DNA of 64,000 nt from DASQYE01 sp036389315 (GCA_036389315.1 DASVQF010000008.1:78876-142875); one strand, 5' to 3'. Positions 53,999-63,181 are shown, counted from the stretch's first letter. A program made the numbers and translations. Notes: generated from the sequence alone by a model not told the origin.

Positions 53999-54028
53999 GA
54001 TGGGTAGAGACGAGCGTCTCTACCCATC
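53999..54028. terminator. Perfect 14-bp stem REP-like hairpin
   Basis: GATGGGTAGAGACG (53999-54012) and CGTCTCTACCCATC (54015-54028) pair perfectly with a 2-nt gap. GGGTAGAGACG-type palindromes are widespread interspersed repeats. It lies 10 bp after the stop of the 307-aa gene and may terminate it. Confidence 0.7.
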
Positions 54029-54038
54029 GTACGCATGC

Positions 54039-54962
54039 TCATAGGATAACCCTGGGGCAACCGAGCTGCTTCGACCTGGCCTCCAGGTCTGCAATCCTCT
54101 TCCTGATTCTTTTCACCTCATTGATGTCATCTTCGCCCTCCAACGATTCTTGTAGGGACGCGAGTTCTGTGGCAATTTTCTCACATTGAACAGGGTCTGC
54201 CGGAGGTCGCGGAGCGTCCAGATTTGTGAAGGCCACCCTGATTGACCAATCGCCATCGCCGCCAGTCTCTGTGCCGCTCCAGCGTCGCTCGAAGGCTTTC
54301 CTATTACCGTTTGCAAAGTCGTCCTGAGTTACCCGGAAGGTCTCAGTCCCGATTTGGTCGTCGTTGTTGCGGACAGTCCCGAACCCTGCGATTTGAAGCC
54401 CCGACATGGCTTCGAGGACTGCGCCCTTCACCATCTTCTCCACTAGGGTCTCTACCTGCGCGATTTGCGCGTCGATCTCATCCTCAGACGGCTCCGCGAC
54501 GGCGTTTTGAAAACTCGCCATCGCCTTCGCCACGCCGAGCTGAACCGCATTGACGAACGCATTGTAGCCGGCGACGGCGAGTTCGTTGGGCCAGCCATCT
54601 TGCTCCATTAAGACGACGACCAGCCCGGCGATTCCGGGCAAATCATCGCCAACTATCTCTCGGCGGATCGGGTCGAGGACTGGAATCGGTTTGAGCAGCG
54701 TGTTGTGCGTACCGAGTGTCAGAGGCACGCTGACTCGGTCGCCGTCGCCCACGTCCGTATCGCCGAGGTTACCGTGATTTCCGTTAGTGGAAAAAACCTT
54801 CGGAAAGCCGATTAATCCGGCTGCATCCACGGCGTAACTATCGCCGTCTATCTTGAAAAAAACGGGCCACAGGTACGGCTCAGCGTCGCCCCATCCGTCG
54901 GCTTCGTCGTGACACACTATGTCTAATATCTGGGTTCTGAGATTGAATGCTGCTCTTGCCAT
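54039..54962 (-). CDS. Hypothetical protein (cassette gene)
   Basis: Unrecognised 307-aa protein without signal peptide. The N-terminus reads MARAAFNLRTQILDIVCHDE. A region of about 60 residues concerns GDSYAVDAAGLIGFP and GDTDVGDGDR acidic loops. A helical centre (LGVAKAMASFQNAVAEPSED) is followed by a beta segment and a charged C-terminal helix pair (LASLQESLEGEDDINEVKRI). GGAGGAAG precedes the ATG. Its style, with repeated mentions of full-length domains rather than membrane parts, suggests a cytoplasmic or phage-like secreted component, but nothing further can be said. Confidence 0.65.
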   Translation of the reverse strand: MARAAFNLRTQILDIVCHDEADGWGDAEPYLWPVFFKIDGDSYAVDAAGLIGFPKVFSTNGNHGNLGDTDVGDGDRVSVPLTLGTHNTLLKPIPVLDPIRREIVGDDLPGIAGLVVVLMEQDGWPNELAVAGYNAFVNAVQLGVAKAMASFQNAVAEPSEDEIDAQIAQVETLVEKMVKGAVLEAMSGLQIAGFGTVRNNDDQIGTETFRVTQDDFANGNRKAFERRWSGTETGGDGDWSIRVAFTNLDAPRPPADPVQCEKIATELASLQESLEGEDDINEVKRIRKRIADLEARSKQLGCPRVIL

Positions 54963-54999
54963 GTCTTCCTCCTCTGTTCTGGCTGTTTGTTGTCATGCA

Positions 55000-55107
55000 G
55001 CCTGACGCCCAAACTGACCGCGCGGCGCGGGTAGCTTTTAATTCCACCACGGCAAAGGAGTGATGGAAGCCATCGAGTCCGCGCTCCGGTTGAATGAGAC
55101 GTTAGAC
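55000..55107 (-). repeat. attC site 9
   Basis: 108 bp, GCCTGAC (degenerate core) to GTTAGAC. Inner sequence AGGAGTGATGGAAGCCATCG diverges from the GATGAAAG pattern. Confidence 0.82.
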
Positions 55108-55161
55108 CGCGCCGGCCGCACACGATTGCTGTGACTTAAATCTAATGGTGTCCCTGTTGCT

Positions 55162-55470
55162 TCAGAAGTCAATTTCCGGCGGGACGACCGCCACATTACC
55201 GGGTTCGACGTAGTAAGTTACTGTGGCATCCTTTGAAACGCGCATCTGGATACGCGCAGTAAAAACCGACCAACGCGAGACGACGAGGCGCTTGACGTTC
55301 TCGCCGTTAAGGGTTTGCTTCTGGCGGTCAACTCCGAACCACCAACCGGAGTAACGAATCTTGATTTGCGCACCAGCGGGTAACCGGAAGAATGCGGTGG
55401 TCGTGACATTCCAGAATGTTTCAAGAGTGCGCCAGCTTCCGGCTTTAACAGTTTTCGTACGCAGGGGCAT
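55162..55470 (-). CDS. Small beta-rich protein (cassette gene)
   Basis: A 102-aa protein without signal peptide. Alternating hydrophobic/aromatic strands (FFRLPAGAQIKIRYSGWWFG, then VVSRWSVFTARIQMRV) suggest a small beta-barrel or sandwich. GGAG lies before the ATG. No family recognised. The cassette also has about 290 bp of apparently empty DNA upstream (55471-55757); a 63-codon minus-strand frame there has no SD and is not called. Confidence 0.6.
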   Translation of the reverse strand: MPLRTKTVKAGSWRTLETFWNVTTTAFFRLPAGAQIKIRYSGWWFGVDRQKQTLNGENVKRLVVSRWSVFTARIQMRVSKDATVTYYVEPGNVAVVPPEIDF

Positions 55471-55757
55471 TGCGTCTCCAATCCTACTTACTAGAATCAG
55501 TCTCCATATATATATGTCAAAATGTGCGAGATCTTTCTAATAGAGTCAAAGCTTGAAATACCGGGAAGATTAGTACCTCCGCTTGCGAGCATACCTCGGA
55601 CAGGTATTTATGAGGCCGCTTCCAGCAGTAAATGAGGCTAACGAGAGAAGTTCCAGTTAACAGGTAAGCGAAGAGGCTGCGCGCGGACGGTATTCCTACC
55701 AGAACCAAATAGCAATGCTTAGATAAGTACTCGCAACCGGGATCAGATTCAGTAGCG

Positions 55758-55868
55758 GCCTAACGCCCGAATAATCCGCCGCCCGACAATATCACACAAC
55801 CCAACCGAAACCGACAAATGTTGATGAGAGGCAAGCTGAGGGCGGTCGGGTTCAATGAGTTGTTAGAC
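55758..55868 (-). repeat. attC site 10
   Basis: 111 bp, GCCTAAC to GTTAGAC, with inner GTTGATGAGAGGCAAGCTGA. The left arm lacks the usual GAATTAACC pattern (AATAATCC). Confidence 0.88.
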
Positions 55869-55944
55869 GCGCTTACCCACTAACAAAGCCGCTTGCGCTG
55901 GCTCGAATAATTTTACCTGAGACTTAACTGCATGCAGATATTCA

Positions 55945-55974
55945 TTGACATCTGTGAGACACTGTAATTATCTT
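55945..55974 (+). promoter_or_regulatory. Candidate promoter for the reversed cassette gene
   Basis: TTGACA (55945-55950) followed after 18 bp by TATCTT (55969-55974). It would allow expression independent of the array promoter. Confidence 0.4.
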
Positions 55975-56101
55975 TGGTGCGCTTAGATTTTGAATTTTGC
56001 TGACGATGGCTTGAACCTCGTTAGCCTCACGCAACTTTATACGCTGCAAATTGCTACATGCTGCTGTAGCGGTTCCGTCTTCATTTCAAGGAGAACGGCC
56101 A

Positions 56102-57112
56102 TTGACTAGCAAGCCAAAAGCTCGACACACAAAACGCTTTCTCTCACTGCTGCGTCCTTTTCTGTGGATAGTACGTCACTTTCTAGCACCGCTCAAAGAG
56201 AAGCTTAAAATAATAAATCAATTATCTCACTGGCCTAGAGAGTTTGTGGGATACATGATACCTGTAGTTGGAGCAATTGTCTTTATGGCCATCGCCATAT
56301 ACGTAAAAGGAACACACGAATATGTGTATGACATAACTAGAGATCTAGCAATAGGATTTATCGTTGCTGTTGTAGTAACTTTCATTTATGAAGTCTTTGC
56401 AAGAAGGCGATATGAAGACAAAAATTTTATAAACACGCTTCAGGTAATTATGAACGAGGTGATTCATCAAGATGTCTGGGGAGAAATAAGAAATCAAGTC
56501 ATAGAAAAGAATATGATGCGCGAGAATGTAGAGATAAGATTGAGTTTAGAGCATGAAGAAGGACTGCAAAAAGGGCAAATGGTTTTATGTTTGGAGGTTG
56601 ATTATGACCTTTGTGGCTTAAGGTCGAGGCAGGAGAGAGCCAAGATAAGACACTATCTTGATGATCATATTAAGTGCAAGGAAAAAAAGCTTCCTCGATT
56701 TGAGATGGTTGAGATCGTGGATAGAGCTAATTACCAAGGCCCTGGACTACGAAAAAAAGTTAAAAATGGTGTTTTTTCTGCTGATGTTATTCTGAGGTCT
56801 AGATATGAAAGGCAGCAACTTAGAATCAATACACGACGAAAAGAAATAACTTATGTCCCAGGCTCTTATATCTTCATGATGGGAGAATTAACCAGAGGGA
56901 TTAGTTTTAAGCTGGAAGGGCTCCCGCGCGAGATAGAAGCTCACTTACATATGTGGCCTCATACAGAAAAACCCGTTCCCCTAAAGACAGGTATAACTTT
57001 CACAGAGTTCGATGAAACAGTTCTACTGCCAGGCCAAGGCTGTGAATTTCGATTTTACCCGCACCACCTTACAGCGAAACCTGCAACGCATGAATCTCAC
57101 ACTTCCTCTTAA
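56102..57112 (+). CDS. Two-TM hypothetical membrane protein, reversed cassette gene
   Basis: A 336-aa low-GC gene. The start is chosen as TTG at 56102 because AAGGAG lies 8 bp upstream; an in-frame ATG at 56051 has none. Basic N-terminus, then two membrane helices (about 53-75 YMIPVVGAIVFMAIAIYV and 85-105 AIGFIVAVVVTFIYEVF) in a hairpin. A 230-residue cytoplasmic domain of mixed fold follows (ENVEIRLSLEHEEGLQKG, SYIFMMGELTRGISFKLEG). The arrangement resembles membrane effectors of defence loci, but no known effector motif is visible. Strong AT bias suggests recent transfer. Confidence 0.65.
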   Translation: MTSKPKARHTKRFLSLLRPFLWIVRHFLAPLKEKLKIINQLSHWPREFVGYMIPVVGAIVFMAIAIYVKGTHEYVYDITRDLAIGFIVAVVVTFIYEVFARRRYEDKNFINTLQVIMNEVIHQDVWGEIRNQVIEKNMMRENVEIRLSLEHEEGLQKGQMVLCLEVDYDLCGLRSRQERAKIRHYLDDHIKCKEKKLPRFEMVEIVDRANYQGPGLRKKVKNGVFSADVILRSRYERQQLRINTRRKEITYVPGSYIFMMGELTRGISFKLEGLPREIEAHLHMWPHTEKPVPLKTGITFTEFDETVLLPGQGCEFRFYPHHLTAKPATHESHTSS

Positions 57113-57118
57113 CGAAGC

Positions 57119-57221
57119 GCCTAACGCCCGAATTGGCCGGGCGCGGAGACCACACCGAAATCCATCAAGTTGACGATGAAAAGCAAGCTAATCCGCGCTC
57201 CGGTTGAATGAGTCGTTAGAC
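57119..57221 (-). repeat. attC site 11
   Basis: 103 bp, GCCTAAC to GTTAGAC, with inner CGATGAAAAGCAAGCTAATC. Confidence 0.93.
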
Positions 57222-57465
57222 CGCCCATCACCAAGCTCTTCTATACATCTGTAGTGAACAAAAGAAGACATATCCAGATGATTCGTCTTCTTTTGTATCC
57301 ACTTGAGCCCCTATTGAGAATTAAAAAGTAGCATTTAAGGGATACATTATATCCGGGAACAACGGAATAGTAATTGCAAAAGATGATAGACATTGTCGTC
57401 CTCGCTTTTCCGCCTATGAGGGCCTCTACTACTACCCTCGTAGACCATCTTAAGGAGTAAAAACA

Positions 57466-59352
57466 ATGACTTACATCTTTCGTGGAAAACTCTGCGGGCT
57501 GATTTGTGCTGAATGTCCTGAACCGCTTGCGAGCGTAATTGTGCGGCTCTATCGCAATCGTGATGCGCAGACCGTGACGGCCTTAGCCGTCGCCAGCCCT
57601 AAAGAAACCTTCGCCCTCTTGACCGAAGAGCAGGTCGATGAGAAATCGTCGGAGTTGATTGCCGAAACCAAGACCGATGAGGATGGCAACTTCACCTTTG
57701 AACTCAGCGACAAGGAGCGCTACAACGGTGAAGCGTTTGAAGTCGATGTTTACTGCGGCACGGTGCCGGGGCTAAAACCGGGGCCGAAGCCGCCAACGCC
57801 ACTGCAATTTTCCATTACGACCTTGCAGCCTCGCTGGCGGCAAAGGGAGGAGGATTTCGTGGCCGTATGGGACTACTGCCTGCCGTATCGCTTCTGGTGT
57901 CTGGTGCGCGGTCGTTTCGGCGCGTGGACGATTTGCGGGCGATTAAGGACTTGCGCCTCTCCCCAGACGCCGATTGTGGGTGCTACCGTCAGAGCTTTCG
58001 ATGCGGATTGGTGGCAGGATGACCCGCTTGGCTCTGCTGTCACGGATACGACCGGACGTTTTCGTATTGACTACACGACGGCTCAGTTTCAAGTTACCCC
58101 CTTCTCTCCCTTCATTAATGTGGAATGGGCGAGCGGCCCTGATGTCTATTTCACAGCCGAGCTTGGCGGCGTCAATATCCTTAACGAGACGCAGGCGCAG
58201 GGTCGCAGCCCGGGACGCGAAAATGTTCCGCACTGCTTCTGTGTCGAGCTCTGCTCTGATGAGGTGCAACCGCCCGACGTTGAAGATGTTCCACATTGGC
58301 AGCAAGTGGAAATTTTCGACATTCATCCATTCCCATCCGGTTCGACCACCGGTTTCTCTGCGGAAGGTTATGCAGGCGGGCCTGCAAATTCTTACGTCTT
58401 CGGCGGCGGCGTGACCTTGAAAGGAAACTGTCCGTTGCGCAATGTCGCAGCTCCGGCAAATGCGCTCGAATATCGTTTCCTCATCGGCGAATGGACGTGG
58501 CCGGGCGGAGTTGACGACCCCAGTGCGCTCCCGACGGTTGCGCCTGTCGCCATGACACCCGTGACGCAAATCGCCACAACGCACGTCGGCTATGTGTTCT
58601 ACACAAATGGACTTGGATTTTCCGACTCGGCGCAAGTCCATATCGGCCCCGGCGACCTTCTTCCCGACGGATGGATTAGAGTTGACAACAAAGCTGTTAC
58701 GGTTGACATGCGAGATGGAACGACCAGCGTCGTCAACGTAAACAATCCTGTTGGCAACTTCCTGCGCACCTTCGATTTGTTTGTCTTAAACTCGCCCGCA
58801 ATCACCAGCGCACACCCGGCAAAACTGCCCGGTGGCTTGCCCATCCTTGATGCGGGACGCTCTTTGACTACAGTCGAACGCGAACCGATCCGACGCTACC
58901 GGCTGGCGTTTGAAGTGCGCGACGGAGGGTCGTTCGCAATCGTTGCGACCGATACTCTGGATTCCATCGTGCTTGATAATTCTCCGGTGGCTGTGGCTCT
59001 CGATTTAGAAGAACTTCGCACTAACGCTTGCAACCCGGTGTCGGCAGCAGTGCATATTCTCTACACGATTGATCATCCGCACTTGCGGTTCTTCAGTCTC
59101 GGAATCTCAAACAACACCGGCGGCGTGCATCCGCCTCCGCCATTGCCAAACGGAAATTTCGCTCCGCCTCCTCCGACAAGTAATTATCTTTTCAGGGGCG
59201 GCGCAGGAGGCCCCCATCAACCGGGCAATAACGGCGGGTTTTTCGTGAACGTCTCCGGCGATCCGCCATGCGCTTACAGAGTAGCGTTGTCTTGGCAGAC
59301 AAGGCATTACCTATCGTCTGCAACCGGCACGGAGCGCCTCTACTGCAAGTGA
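57466..59352 (+). CDS. Large transthyretin-like-domain protein, reversed cassette gene
   Basis: A 628-aa protein without signal peptide. It has two carboxypeptidase-regulatory/transthyretin-like beta-sandwiches: about 1-100 (PEPLASVIVRLYRNRD, TKTDEDGNFTFELS) and about 145-240 (PQTPIVGATVRAFDADWW, VTDTTGRFRIDY). Long beta-rich regions with scattered cysteines follow, ending in a proline-rich PPPPLPNGNFAPPPP segment. AAGGAG precedes the ATG, and a strong terminator follows. Large modular proteins like this are unusual for gene cassettes. It could be an adhesin or extracellular structure delivered by a non-Sec route, which is speculation. Confidence 0.7.
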   Translation: MTYIFRGKLCGLICAECPEPLASVIVRLYRNRDAQTVTALAVASPKETFALLTEEQVDEKSSELIAETKTDEDGNFTFELSDKERYNGEAFEVDVYCGTVPGLKPGPKPPTPLQFSITTLQPRWRQREEDFVAVWDYCLPYRFWCLVRGRFGAWTICGRLRTCASPQTPIVGATVRAFDADWWQDDPLGSAVTDTTGRFRIDYTTAQFQVTPFSPFINVEWASGPDVYFTAELGGVNILNETQAQGRSPGRENVPHCFCVELCSDEVQPPDVEDVPHWQQVEIFDIHPFPSGSTTGFSAEGYAGGPANSYVFGGGVTLKGNCPLRNVAAPANALEYRFLIGEWTWPGGVDDPSALPTVAPVAMTPVTQIATTHVGYVFYTNGLGFSDSAQVHIGPGDLLPDGWIRVDNKAVTVDMRDGTTSVVNVNNPVGNFLRTFDLFVLNSPAITSAHPAKLPGGLPILDAGRSLTTVEREPIRRYRLAFEVRDGGSFAIVATDTLDSIVLDNSPVAVALDLEELRTNACNPVSAAVHILYTIDHPHLRFFSLGISNNTGGVHPPPPLPNGNFAPPPPTSNYLFRGGAGGPHQPGNNGGFFVNVSGDPPCAYRVALSWQTRHYLSSATGTERLYCK

Positions 59353-59364
59353 CATTAAGTAATG

Positions 59365-59410
59365 TTGCATTCGCGCCGGCATCTGTCCGGCGCGAATGCA
59401 ATAAAAAAAG
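59365..59410 (+). terminator. Strong rho-independent terminator
   Basis: TTGCATTCGCGCCGG (59365-59379) pairs perfectly with CCGGCGCGAATGCAA (59387-59401) and is followed by TAAAAAAAG. The minus-strand reading also has a T-run, so it can be bidirectional. Confidence 0.85.
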
Positions 59411-59542
59411 CTCATACGGAAAGTGGAGATGATAGGTGTAGGATGCCAACAGTCAGACCGATATAGGCTTATCAGTACTGTTCTGTCTAGCCCACAAGGA
59501 CTTCCAGCTTTGGACGCCATCGTCCCATTCTTCCAGCACGGC

Positions 59543-59595
59543 GACTAACGGAATAAATCAGCCTCATCCCGCTCGCGTCAAATGCGACGTTAGAC
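59543..59595 (-). repeat. Short attC-like site
   Basis: GACTAAC (59543) to GTTAGAC (59595) spans 53 bp with weak arm complementarity and none of the conserved interior. It may be a deleted attC; chance cannot be excluded. The rest of 59411-59681 shows nothing. Confidence 0.4.
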
Positions 59596-59681
59596 CATCC
59601 ATTAATTCTATCATTCAACTCGGCACATAGTTTTCTTAGCTGCATTACTCAAAGCTTAGCTCTTTTGTTTACGCGAATCGT

Positions 59682-59782
59682 GTCTAACGCTCGAATTAAC
59701 CGGGCGCGGACACAACGCCATAACGGACAAGTTGCCGATGAAAATCAAGCTAATTCCGCTCCGGTTGAATGAATTGTTAGAT
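59682..59782 (-). repeat. attC site 13
   Basis: 101 bp, GTCTAAC to GTTAGAT, with inner CGATGAAAATCAAGCTAATT. It ends the MFS cassette. Confidence 0.93.
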
Positions 59783-59819
59783 GCGGCTTGAAATTTATAC
59801 GCGCCCTTTACTGGTTATA

Positions 59820-61061
59820 TCAGCTTGGTTGCTCATTGAGGTTACGCACCGGCGAAAGAAGCAGCCGAACAAATGGGAGAAACATCCCGCACGCGCCGAC
59901 GACAAGTGTTATCCGTAACCCAATCGCCTCTCCTAACAAACCGGCAAGTAACGCACCTATCATCATAGCGCATACGTTGATAACACGAAAACTAGCATTC
60001 ATCCGCCCCTGTAACCTGTGCGGGGTTATTGCCTGCCGTAAGCTCATTAGGTTGATCCCGTGTACCTGAATGCCAAGCGCGAGGAGAAAGTGTGCTGCAA
60101 TAAGCATTGAAACCGTTAGTAACCTTGATCCACCAGCCAGTGGTATAAGAGTGACGGCAAAGGCATTAAGAAGTGTCGCTCCTACCATCGCTCGCCCTAT
60201 GCCATAACGCCTTGCGACGCGCCCGGCCACGAGCGCGCCCAGCAGAAAACCGGGGCCAAAAGCGGCCAGGATGACGCCGAGCAGCACAGGCTCGATGTGA
60301 AGCTCACGTACAGCATACAGAATAAGGATGGTTGAGATGACCAGCACAAATAGAAAGTGAAGAGCAATGGCTTGAGATAGGGGGCGTAGGACGGGGTTGC
60401 CAAAGACTACTTGAAGCCCCTCTCTGATTTCAGATCGTACGCTTCGCCGCTCAACTGACAGCTTGAGGTCGGGTTCAGGAGTACGAATCAGCCAAATGAA
60501 GAAGGCGGAAAAGATGAACGAGATAACATCAACAAGGATCGCCATCGGAGCTGTGAGCAATTGCACCAGCACACCCGACAAGCTTGAACCCGCGATTGAC
60601 GCTACTGATTCGGTGGCTGACAGTTTACTGTTACCTTCAAGCAGTTGTTCACGCTCAACAATTGAAGGAAGAAAAGCCATGTGAGCGATTTCTGAGAGGA
60701 TCGAGAGCGCGCCAAAGAGGAACCGCACGATGTAAAGTTGCCAGATGTGCAGCGCGCCTAGAACAGCGGCCAGCGGGATCGTTGCGGCGAGGAGGCCGCG
60801 TCCTAAATCTGTTCCAATCAAAAGCGGGCGTCGCCGCGTACGATCTACTACTACCCCGGCAAACAAACCAACCAATGCAGCCGAAGCAGAAGCGACCGCG
60901 TTCAACATGCCTATCTGGACAGGTGTCGCCTGTAAAGTCAGAACTGCGGTGAGAGAGTAAGCGAGAGATGCTAACTGTGTGCCGAAGATGGAAGTGGTCT
61001 GCGCGCCCCACAATTTAAGAAAATCTTGGTGACGCCAAAGCCCTGTAAGTTGTGGGCGCAT
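59820..61061 (-). CDS. MFS transporter, EntS/macrolide-exporter-like (cassette gene)
   Basis: A 413-aa inner-membrane protein with 12 predicted helices. It opens WRHQDFLKLWGAQTTSIFGT, typical of the enterobactin exporter/MefA group of MFS drug-efflux proteins. The cytoplasmic loop VVDRTRRRPLLIGTD after helix 2 is motif A. PHRLQGRMNASFRVINV in the second half matches a conserved element of that group. It probably exports a hydrophobic compound using the proton gradient; a resistance role is plausible but unproven. The gene follows array orientation and is intact. Confidence 0.9.
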   Translation of the reverse strand: MRPQLTGLWRHQDFLKLWGAQTTSIFGTQLASLAYSLTAVLTLQATPVQIGMLNAVASASAALVGLFAGVVVDRTRRRPLLIGTDLGRGLLAATIPLAAVLGALHIWQLYIVRFLFGALSILSEIAHMAFLPSIVEREQLLEGNSKLSATESVASIAGSSLSGVLVQLLTAPMAILVDVISFIFSAFFIWLIRTPEPDLKLSVERRSVRSEIREGLQVVFGNPVLRPLSQAIALHFLFVLVISTILILYAVRELHIEPVLLGVILAAFGPGFLLGALVAGRVARRYGIGRAMVGATLLNAFAVTLIPLAGGSRLLTVSMLIAAHFLLALGIQVHGINLMSLRQAITPHRLQGRMNASFRVINVCAMMIGALLAGLLGEAIGLRITLVVGACGMFLPFVRLLLSPVRNLNEQPS

Positions 61062-61151
61062 GTAAATTCCATTAATCTAACTGCTTCGTTCACTCACTTC
61101 TTTTTATCTATACGGTAAAACCCTGAGATTGTTCCTACGAAGCGACGCAGC

Positions 61152-61259
61152 ATCTAACGACAGAATTAACCGGGCGCGGCAGAAAGCATTCAATATATGC
61201 CGCAAGGAAGATTGATGAAAGCCATTTAATCCGCGCTCCGGTTGAATGAGTTGTTAGGC
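61152..61259 (-). repeat. attC site 14
   Basis: 108 bp, ATCTAAC to GTTAGGC, with inner TTGATGAAAGCCATTTAATC. Confidence 0.92.
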
Positions 61260-61358
61260 GGCGACGTAAGAGTATAGAGACACATTAGTTCTAATGTGCT
61301 TAGCTTCTCAAGCTACAATTTATCGAATACCATTCTTCAATTCACCAGGCCATTCTTA

Positions 61359-62501
61359 TTATGGTTTGGCGCGCAGATCAAATGCGTAGACCGTCCCCTC
61401 TTGCACACCAACGAACAGCATATCGTCGGAGCTACCGATGCTCCTGATGCAGCCCTTTACATTCAGCTTCCATTGCGGCTCTCCGTCCGAAGCTCGGAAT
61501 GCAGCTACTTCACCGCGACAGTTCCCGGCAATAATGAGTCCTTTCCACATGTGAGGGCGCTCCGAAGCCCACTCAGGGGACGACTTTTGTTTCCAGCGCA
61601 CACCCGTCAGCTTGGAATCAACCGAGATAATATAACCCGCCCGCTCGGAGACATTTTCCAAAAACATGAAAAGAGAATCCGCGGCGAATGTCAGCCTCCC
61701 AACGGGCGTGGCTTCAAGAGCTAATTCGGCTACGATTGCCCCGGTCTCGGCATTCAGGTGATAGACGTGCTGGTCAGTCGTGCCGACATACAGGGTCTTG
61801 TCCCGAAAAACAAGTGAAGTTGAGGTGGCCGCCATAAGCTCTCGCTTCCACATTACACGACCAGACGCCGCATCCAGCGAGTAGACGACGCCGTCTACTC
61901 CTGTGAAGTACAGCCGATTGTCGGCAGCCACGGGTGATTTGATTGGCGCACAGTCTTTGTTAGGAGTGTTAGTCGAAAAACTCCAGTTTAGACCACCGGT
62001 ATGAAGATTGACGGAAGACCACTTATCCTGGAAACTTCCGAAGTACACATTCGAGCCAAGTTGAGCGATGGCCGTCGGCACGCTGGTCGAACGGTACTTC
62101 CAGCGCACTTTTCCGCTGCTCCTCTCGAAAGCATAAACGTGTCCAATGCCATCCGGTGCGCAGGAATAATCGGTGCCGATGAGGATTAGGTCACCTGTGA
62201 CTAACGGGTCTCCGTGGAAGCTCACCTGCTTGCCGTCCTTACGGATGTCATAGCCCCACTGCACTTGACCCGTAGTCTTGTTAATGGCGTAGAAGGTGCC
62301 CGCACAAGAACCGATGAAGAGTAAATCCCCAGCGACCGTGGGAGTGGAGAACACTCAACCCCCAGTATCATATTGCCAGAGCGGCTGCGGTCGAGCGGTA
62401 AAGGGCGATTCAGCCTCTTTTTTCTTGGCAGTCTGAGCGCAGTTCAGAGATGCCATCGCCAGTAAAATGAGAGTGGAAATGAAAACCCGACACTTTTTCA
62501 C
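61359..62501 (-). pseudogene. PQQ-type beta-propeller protein with in-frame stop (cassette gene)
   Basis: A BamB/quinoprotein-like propeller with at least five PQQ repeats (FYAINKTTGQVQWGYDI, VYAFERSSGKVRWKY, VYSLDAASGRVMWKREL). The N-terminal piece starts at GTG 62501 (GGAGG 5 bp upstream) with an export signal (CRVFISTLILLAMASLNC). The frame is broken at 62355-62357 by a single TGA between QYDTGG and VFSTPTVAGD, without frameshift. It could be a recent nonsense mutation or a sequencing error; a CGA-to-TGA change would restore GGR-VFSTP. Reinitiation could yield the 331-aa propeller without signal. Function unknown; perhaps a scaffold or sugar-binding periplasmic protein. Confidence 0.75.
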
Positions 62502-62554
62502 AGCGACCTCCATAAGAGACTTACCAAGTCCTAATGCCCCAATTTCAATTAGAC

Positions 62555-62656
62555 GCCTAACGCCGGAATTAACCGGGCGCAATGAACCGCGATTACAACA
62601 AAGTCTAGCGCATGAAAGCCCATCTGTTCGCGCTCCGGTTCAATGAGTTGTTGGGC
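62555..62656 (-). repeat. attC site 15
   Basis: 102 bp, GCCTAAC to GTTGGGC, with inner CGCATGAAAGCCCATCTGTT. Confidence 0.9.
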
Positions 62657-62690
62657 GCAGCGTTATTGAAATGCGGCGGCTTAATAAATA

Positions 62691-63077
62691 CTAATCAGCT
62701 TGAGGCTGAAGACTGACTCGGCATTGAATGCCCGTGGCATTTATGGTCGGTTCATGAAAGAAGTAGGTTAGAGTTTTTGTCTCACCTGCGTTAAATTGCA
62801 GCTTTTGGCTCCGATTCCATTCTCCTTCCGACGTGCTGATTTCCGGCTTAATCCTAATAAGACCTGCTTCTCCAAGATTCTTCACCATTACACTTAGCTT
62901 AACGCCCGCATCCGGCTCACCATTTATGAGCCCCACATCAGATTCACACCCGAGATTGGAGGCTCGACCCTTCGCTTTACTGTTTAATATGTCACAGGCT
63001 AGCAGCGATAGCATCAAAAGGGCTATAGCCGCTAAGAAGACAGCCAAGTTAGATATTTTAGATGTTTCGGTTTTCAT
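62691..63077 (-). CDS. Small lipoprotein (cassette gene)
   Basis: A 128-aa protein with a lipoprotein signal (LAVFLAAIALLMLSLLAC, lipid Cys about 28). The mature domain is a single Ig-like/CARDB-type beta-sandwich: VKLSVMVKNLGEAGLIRIKP and a final GIQCRVSLQPQ, with two more cysteines that could bridge. AGGAGG lies 4 bp before the ATG at 63077. It is likely an envelope protein with an adhesive or structural role, unknown in detail. Confidence 0.7.
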   Translation of the reverse strand: MKTETSKISNLAVFLAAIALLMLSLLACDILNSKAKGRASNLGCESDVGLINGEPDAGVKLSVMVKNLGEAGLIRIKPEISTSEGEWNRSQKLQFNAGETKTLTYFFHEPTINATGIQCRVSLQPQAD

Positions 63078-63181
63078 CACTCCTCCTAGTGAGATTGCGG
63101 ATGTAGCTGAGGTAACTGCGAGGGATGGGCATTCTATCCACTAACCTCAGATATGACAAGTTTTTTAACATCGAGACTAGC

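Noticed and set aside
62355..62357. In-frame TGA in the propeller gene as selenocysteine
   Set aside because: The position fits an ordinary loop residue, not a redox site, and no selenocysteine machinery or insertion element is visible.
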